Positions 59,001 to 64,000 of a stretch of 64,000 nt of DNA are shown piece by piece. This DNA is from Riptortus pedestris (taxonomy: Eukaryota; Arthropoda; Insecta; Hemiptera; Alydidae). Where the stretch lies: NCBI GenBank assembly GCA_019009955.1, contig JADPXZ010000007.1, positions 1,457,501-1,521,500 of the forward strand, written 5' to 3'. Numbering within the stretch: position 1 is the first letter of the stretch; every line of letters starts with the position of its first letter. A program made the position numbers and the translations under genes. Below the pieces are notes generated by a model, which did not search any database, had not been told where the DNA came from, and saw only the letters and a program-made list of their open reading frames with translations.

Positions 59001-61507
59001 TAGATACGATAAGACAGATGGGGCTGGTTGGTAGAGAGAATAAATAGATAGATAAACAAGATAGATAGAAAGGATATGAAGATAGAATTGTTACTATAGA
59101 TAGATGGGATAGCTAGATAAATAAAATAGATATGATAGACAGATGGGGTAGGTTGATGGAAAGGATAAATAGAAGAAAGAAAATGGGATAGATTGTACTA
59201 TAGATAGATGGGATAGCTAGATAAATAAAATAGATACAACAGACAGATAGGGCCGGTTGATAGATAGATAAATGGGATAGATAGATAGAAAGGATAGGAA
59301 GATAGAATTGTTACTACAGATAAATAAAATAGATACAATAGACAGATAGGGTAGGTTGGTAGAAAGAACAAATAGATAGATAAATGTGATTGATAGATAG
59401 AAAGGATAGGAAGATAGAATTGTTACTACAGATAAATAAAATAGATACGATAGACAGATAGGGCTAGTTGATAGAAAGTATAAATAGATAGATAGAAAGG
59501 ATAGGAAGATAATCTTAGAATTATTGGGTTGTAAGACATGAAGTGTCCGATTTTTTAAACCCTAATCTTTATAAAGGATTAAAACGTTGTGTATTGATTC
59601 GAAGCAAAATATTTACCATCTATAATAAACATTTGTTAATCCTCTAGTCGCAAGCTATGTTTGTTTTTGTCCCAAGTAGGCTTACATATTTCAGTTTAAC
59701 TTCAATCGGGAACATGGAAACACGCGATTTCCGGATAATTTTCTTTTACGAGTATAAACTTGGTCTTTCCGCGGCCCAGTCGGTAAGGAATATTAATCAT
59801 GTGTTCGGCGAAGGAAGTGCTAATGAAAGAACTATTCGTCGTCGGTTTTCAAAATTTTCTTCAGGAGATACGACTTTAGAAAATCAGCCCCGTGGACGAC
59901 CTCACTCGTCGGCGGAGGACGAAGATCTTAAAAAAGCTGTCGAAGAAGACCCTCAGAGAACTTGCGTCAGAGCTAGGCACAAGTCATATGACAGTCTCCA
60001 GGCATTTAAAAACTATTGGAAAGGTGAGAAAGCTCGATTCCTGGGTCCCGCACGAGCTCAACGAACGTCAGCAGTTAAAACGCCGAGAGACGCGTGTTTC
60101 TTTGCTTGCTCGTCAAAGAAAAGAACCATTCCTAAGACGCGTAATAACATGTGACGAAAAGTGGATCATGTATGACAATCGATCAATGGTTAGATGCCGT
60201 TTGGACAACTTTAAGCGAGGACAATTTTTTACAGATGATTCAGACATTAAAAATGAGTTTTCTGAGTTTCTTTCAACACGTGACACAAACTTTTTCAAAA
60301 GTGGGATATAAAACTTGGTAAGTCGCTGGCAGAAGTGTATTGAAAATGATGGTAAATACTTTGAATGAATAATATTTCAGATTCGATCTCGATTTTTCAT
60401 TTTTTTCCTGATTCTACAAACAGTCATTTCATATGTTGCAACTCAATATATATGATAGATCAATGGGATGGATACAATATAACATGAGATAGATAGATAG
60501 AAAGGATAGGAAGATAGAATTGTTACTATACATAGATGGGTTAGCTAGATAAATAGATATGATAGGCAGATGGGGTAGGACGATAAAAAGGATAGATAGA
60601 TAGATAAATGGGATAGATAGATAAATAAAATAGATACTATAGACAGATGGGGACTTTTGATAGAAAGGATAAATAGATAGATAAATGGGATAGATAGATA
60701 GAAACGATATGAAGATAGAATTGTTACTATAGTTAGGATAACTAGATAAATAAAATAGATACTTTCTCTCTCATTCCCCACCCCTCCTTTCTTTAATCAC
60801 TAATTCTCTCTCCCCCCCCCTCGCAATCCCACTTTTACACAATCTCACTCTCTTTCTTCAATCCACATCCCGCCCACAATCTCTCGATCTTTCCCTCACT
60901 CAATCACTATCACTTCCTCCCCATCCCTCTTTCAATCTCTCTTTCTTCAATCCACATCCTGCCCACAATCTCTCAATCTTTCCCTCACTCAATCTCTCTT
61001 TCTTCAATCCACATCCCGCCCACAATCTCTCAATCTTTCCCTCACTCAATCACTCTCCCTTCCTCCCCATCCCTCTTTCAATCTCTCTTTCTTCAATCCA
61101 CATCCCGCCCACAATCTCTCAATCTTTCCCTCACTCAATCACTCTCCCTCCCTCCCCATCCCTCTTTCAATCTCTCTCCCTTCCTCCCCATTCCTCTTTC
61201 AATCTCTCTACCTATCCCTCTCTCAATCACTCTCACTCTACACCCCTCCTTCAATCTCCCTCTCACTACCCATCCCTCCCTCTCTTTCTCTCTTTATATT
61301 TACATTCCAAATGCAACATACCTCTAATAAGCTCTTGAAATACGGCGAACAAGCAGACAGCACCATTTTGTGAGCTTTGCATGTCTGCCCGTCACAAGCC
61401 AAGGTGACGTCTGTGAAACTCTTCTCGTCCCGAAGGTGCCTGAACGAACTGACCATGTTCGACTGGAAGTCGTTCCATTTGAGGAAAAACTGCTGCTGGT
61501 CAGACAT
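55817..61507 (-). CDS. lolal: Lolal/Batman-type BTB-only protein
   Basis: Two minus-strand coding exons, 61322-61507 and 55817-56005, join in phase 0 to a complete 124-residue protein that is nearly all BTB/POZ domain. It starts MSDQQQFFLKWNDFQSNMV and contains TDVTLACDGQTCKAHKMVLS, ENPSKHPIIILKDV and EFMYAGEVNVSQ. Fly Lolal (Batman) is 127 residues, also BTB-only, with the same blocks and a short basic tail (here PIKRDM). Lolal is a nuclear cofactor that works with GAGA factor and Polycomb-group proteins. The codon 3' of the BTB is a true stop (TGA 55819-55817), matching the family length. The 5.3-kb intron carries a GATA satellite and a dead mariner. Acceptor tttcag lies seven bases before the ATG, so a further non-coding 5' exon exists. 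Confidence 0.93.
56047..59515. repeat. GATA satellite, higher-order unit about 105-125 bases
   Basis: Repeats of gatagatagaaaggat, agaagatagaattgttacta and gggatagctagataaataaa fill most of the lolal intron. Same family as the complement-strand array at 10516-12097. Confidence 0.92.
59525..60446 (+). mobile_element. Internally deleted mariner element
   Basis: 922 bases flanked by TA on both sides (59523-59524, 60447-60448) with imperfect inverted ends (ttgggttgtaagacatgaag / ttgcaactcaa). It lies between GATA satellite blocks. A full mariner is about 1.3 kb, so roughly a third is missing. Confidence 0.88.
59714..60369 (+). pseudogene. Mariner transposase relic (Hsmar1/cecropia-like)
   Basis: Reads METRDFRIIFFYEYKLGLSA, then WVPHELNER and TCDEKWIMYDN after a frameshift near 59960, then jumps to the C-terminal SRWQKCIENDGKYFE. 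The region with the second and third catalytic aspartates is deleted and an in-frame stop lies at 60309. The helix-turn-helix part resembles SETMAR/Hsmar1. Cannot be active. Confidence 0.88.
60449..60765. repeat. GATA satellite, continued
   Basis: Same satellite resumes after the mariner insertion. Confidence 0.88.
60766..61310. repeat. Pyrimidine-rich tandem repeat
   Basis: C/T-rich repeats marked by tccacatcccgcccacaatc at about 60861, 60949, 61007 and 61095; ends next to lolal exon 1. Confidence 0.85.
61322..61507 (-). CDS. lolal: lolal coding exon 1
   Basis: 62 codons from the ATG to KSLLE, donor gtatgt; phase 0. Confidence 0.95.
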
Positions 61508-61600
61508 TTTAGCTCTGAAAGCAACAGGAAATATAAAAAAACAATACATACTTAAGTTGCAGACTATAAGAAAATCAAAGATTAAATATTATGGAGCAGG

Positions 61601-63582
61601 TACAATAGCCCACTCTACTACCTAGTACACTCATTAAAAAGTCCTTCAGCTGGCTAAATAGCACAATTTAGCCGATATACTCCAGTTGCATCATATTAAT
61701 GCCTGCGATCCGATATAAAACACGTCGAGATTTTGCTAGGCACAACTAGGAGAATGTTAAATAGAAGCAGATCGGCCTGTAATTATGTTGACAGCTATAC
61801 AGCTACAATAGCCCACTCTACTACCTAGTACACTTACTAAAAAGTCCTTCGGCTGGCTAAATAGCACAATTTAGCCGATTATATTACTCCAGTTGCATCA
61901 TATTCATGCCCTCCCTAGCGATCCGATATAAAACACGTCGACGATTTGCTAGGCACAACTAGGAGAATGTTAAATAGCCAAGCAGGCTCGCACGCGCTCC
62001 CTGGGTAATTATCGTGGACAGCTATACAGCCTAACAATAGCCTCACTATTCACTACCTCCAGTACCACTTACTAACAAGGTCCCTCTCGGCCCTGGACTA
62101 AATAGCACAAGTTAGACAATATACTCCAGTTGCATCATTTTAATGCCTGCGATCCGATATAAAACACGTCGAGATTTTGCTCATCAGACCACAACTAGGA
62201 GAGGTTTAAATAGACCAGCAGATCGGCCTGTAATTCATTTGTTCTGACAGCTATACAGCTACAATACGCCCACTCTACTACCTAGTACTAGCTCACTTAC
62301 TAAAAACGTCACTTCAGCTGGCTACAATAGCACTATTTTTAAGTCCCGATTTCTTTTACTCCAGTTGCTCCTCATATTAATGCCTCTGCGATCCGATATA
62401 TAAACACCGTCGTGATTTTGCTTAAGACACAAGTAGGAGAATGTTTAAATTAGAAGCAGATCGGCACCTTTGTAATTATGGTTGACAGCTATTAAGCTAA
62501 ACATGTAGCCCCCAACACTCTAACTACCTCAGTACACTTACATTAAAAAGTCCTTACCTGGCTAAATCAGCACAATTTAGCTGATATACTCCAGTTGCAT
62601 CATATTAATGCCTGCGATCCGATATAAAACATGTCGAGATTTTGCTAGACACAACTAGGAGAATGTTAAAAAGGAGCAGATCGGCCTGTAATTATGTTGA
62701 CAGCTATACAGCTACAATAGCCCACTCTACTACCTAGTACACTTACTAAAAAGTCCTTCGGCTGGCTAAATAGCACAATTTAGCCGATATACTCCAGTTG
62801 CATCATATTAATGCCTGCGATCCGATATAAAACACGTCGAGATTTTGCTAGGAGAATGTTAAATAGAAGCAGATCGGCCTGTAATTATGTTGACAGCTAT
62901 ACAGCTACAATAGCCCACTCTACTACCTAGTACACTTACTAAAAAGTCCTTCGGCTGGCTAAATAGCACAATTTAGCCGATATACTCCAGTTGCATCATA
63001 TTAATGCCTGCGATCCGATATAAAACATGTCGAGATTTTGCTAGACACAACTAGGAGAATGTTAAATAGAAGCAGATCGGCCTGTAATTATGTTGACAGC
63101 TATACAGCTACAATAGCCCACTCTACTACCTAGTACACTTACTAAAAAGTCCTTCGGCTGGCTAAATAGCACAATTTAGCCGATATACTCCAGTTGCATC
63201 ATATTAATGCCTGCGATCCGATATAAAACACGTCGAGATTTTGCTAGGAGAATGTTAAATAGAAGCAGATCGGCCTGTAATTATGTTGACAGCTATACAG
63301 CTACAATAGCCCACTCTACTACCTAGTACACTTACTAAAAAGTCCTTCAACTGGCTAAATAGCACAATTTAGCCGATATACTCCAGTTGCATCATACTAA
63401 TGCCTGCGATCCGATATAAAACATGTCAAGATTTTGCTAGGAGAATGTTAAATAGAAGCAGATCGGCCTGTAATTATGTTGACAGCTATACAGCTACAAT
63501 AGCCCACTCTACTACCTAGTACACTTACTAAAAAGTCCTTCAGCTAGCTAAATAGCACAATTAAGCCGATATACTCCAGTTC
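61601..63582 (+). repeat. 203-bp satellite (about 10 copies)
   Basis: The unit begins gcccactctactacctagta; copies start at 61608, 61811 and so on. Some lack eight bases (cacaacta). The stretch 61970-62560 has dense small errors. It lies upstream of lolal. Confidence 0.93.
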
Positions 63583-63609
63583 AAAACAAGTCCGATACAA
63601 AACAAGTTG

Positions 63610-64000
63610 AGACTTTTTAGTAAGTGTACTAGGTAATAGGTTATTACTGTTAGCTTGTGAGTAAAATATCCATTTATTTTCTGATAGAAAGTAATGAATA
63701 ACACGCTTAATAGAAAAAATAATTGTACATAACAACAATTGTAGAGCATCAATAGTTCAACAAGATTGGTTCTATAACATTTTACTCTCAGGCTCATAAT
63801 AACGGAGATATTTGGAATTACAGGCCGATCTGCTTCTATTTAACATTCTCCTAGTTGTGTCTTAGCAAAATCTCGACATGTTATATATTGGATCGCAGGC
63901 ATTAATATGATGCAACTGGAATATATCGGCTAAATTGTGCTATTTAGCCAGCCGAAGGACTTTTTAGTAAGTGTACTAGGTAGTAGAGTGGGCTATTGTA
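63610..64000 (-). repeat. 203-bp satellite, inverted copy with module insert
   Basis: A short inverted piece at 63610-63642, a copy of the ttattatgagcctgagagta module at about 63725-63820, then an almost full inverted 203-bp unit running off the window edge. Confidence 0.85.

Overview
The window looks like a repeat-laden, intron-rich arthropod nuclear genome, probably an insect. The evidence is U2-type splice sites (GT..AG), a cytosolic ribosomal protein gene split into four exons, an insect-type BTB-only protein (Lolal/Batman), and mariner, piggyBac, hAT-like, LINE and Helitron-like remnants. Only about 4.5 kb of the 64 kb is coding. The long apparent ORFs elsewhere are simple-sequence artefacts.

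Four spliced genes can be assembled by matching splice phase from exon to exon. (1) A + strand gene enters from the left edge and ends at 16646. Eleven exons are visible, giving 786 residues with the N terminus missing. It has a zinc knuckle, a PR/SET domain and eight C2H2 fingers in the PRDM7/9/11 order. This is the most interesting item: fingers 4 and 6 are almost identical in DNA yet differ at the DNA-reading positions of the helix, as in vertebrate PRDM9. (2) + strand RpS20 (21620-23802, four exons, 117 aa, complete). (3) A - strand eight-exon gene (50078 down to 26163, 277 aa, complete). Its product is unassigned, rich in CDK-type sites and carries a cyclin-docking (Cy) motif. (4) - strand lolal (61507 down to 55817, two coding exons, 124 aa, complete).

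Layout. 1-16.6 kb: PRDM gene, with introns made of homopurine/homopyrimidine tracts, a 118-bp satellite, a CTAT satellite, a Helitron-like copy and a LINE tail. 16.7-21.4 kb: minisatellites of 30, 154 and 33 bp leading up to the RpS20 promoter. 21.4-24.5 kb: RpS20. 24.5-50.1 kb: the unassigned gene, whose introns hold Helitron-like copies, a piggyBac fossil, palindrome-ended elements, fold-back arrays and long purine satellites. 50.1-55.8 kb: its promoter, more dispersed repeats and the lolal 3' flank. 55.8-61.5 kb: lolal, with an intron of GATA satellite interrupted by an internally deleted mariner. 61.6-64 kb: a 203-bp satellite that turns around at the right edge.

A striking shared feature is the 118-bp satellite. 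It forms four arrays, each inside an intron of one of three unrelated genes and each close to a splice site. Part of the unit resembles a degenerate tRNA-Lys. Some repeat patches (about 12.36-13.66, 31.3-32.5 and 61.97-62.56 kb) carry dense random indels and probably reflect poor consensus sequence.
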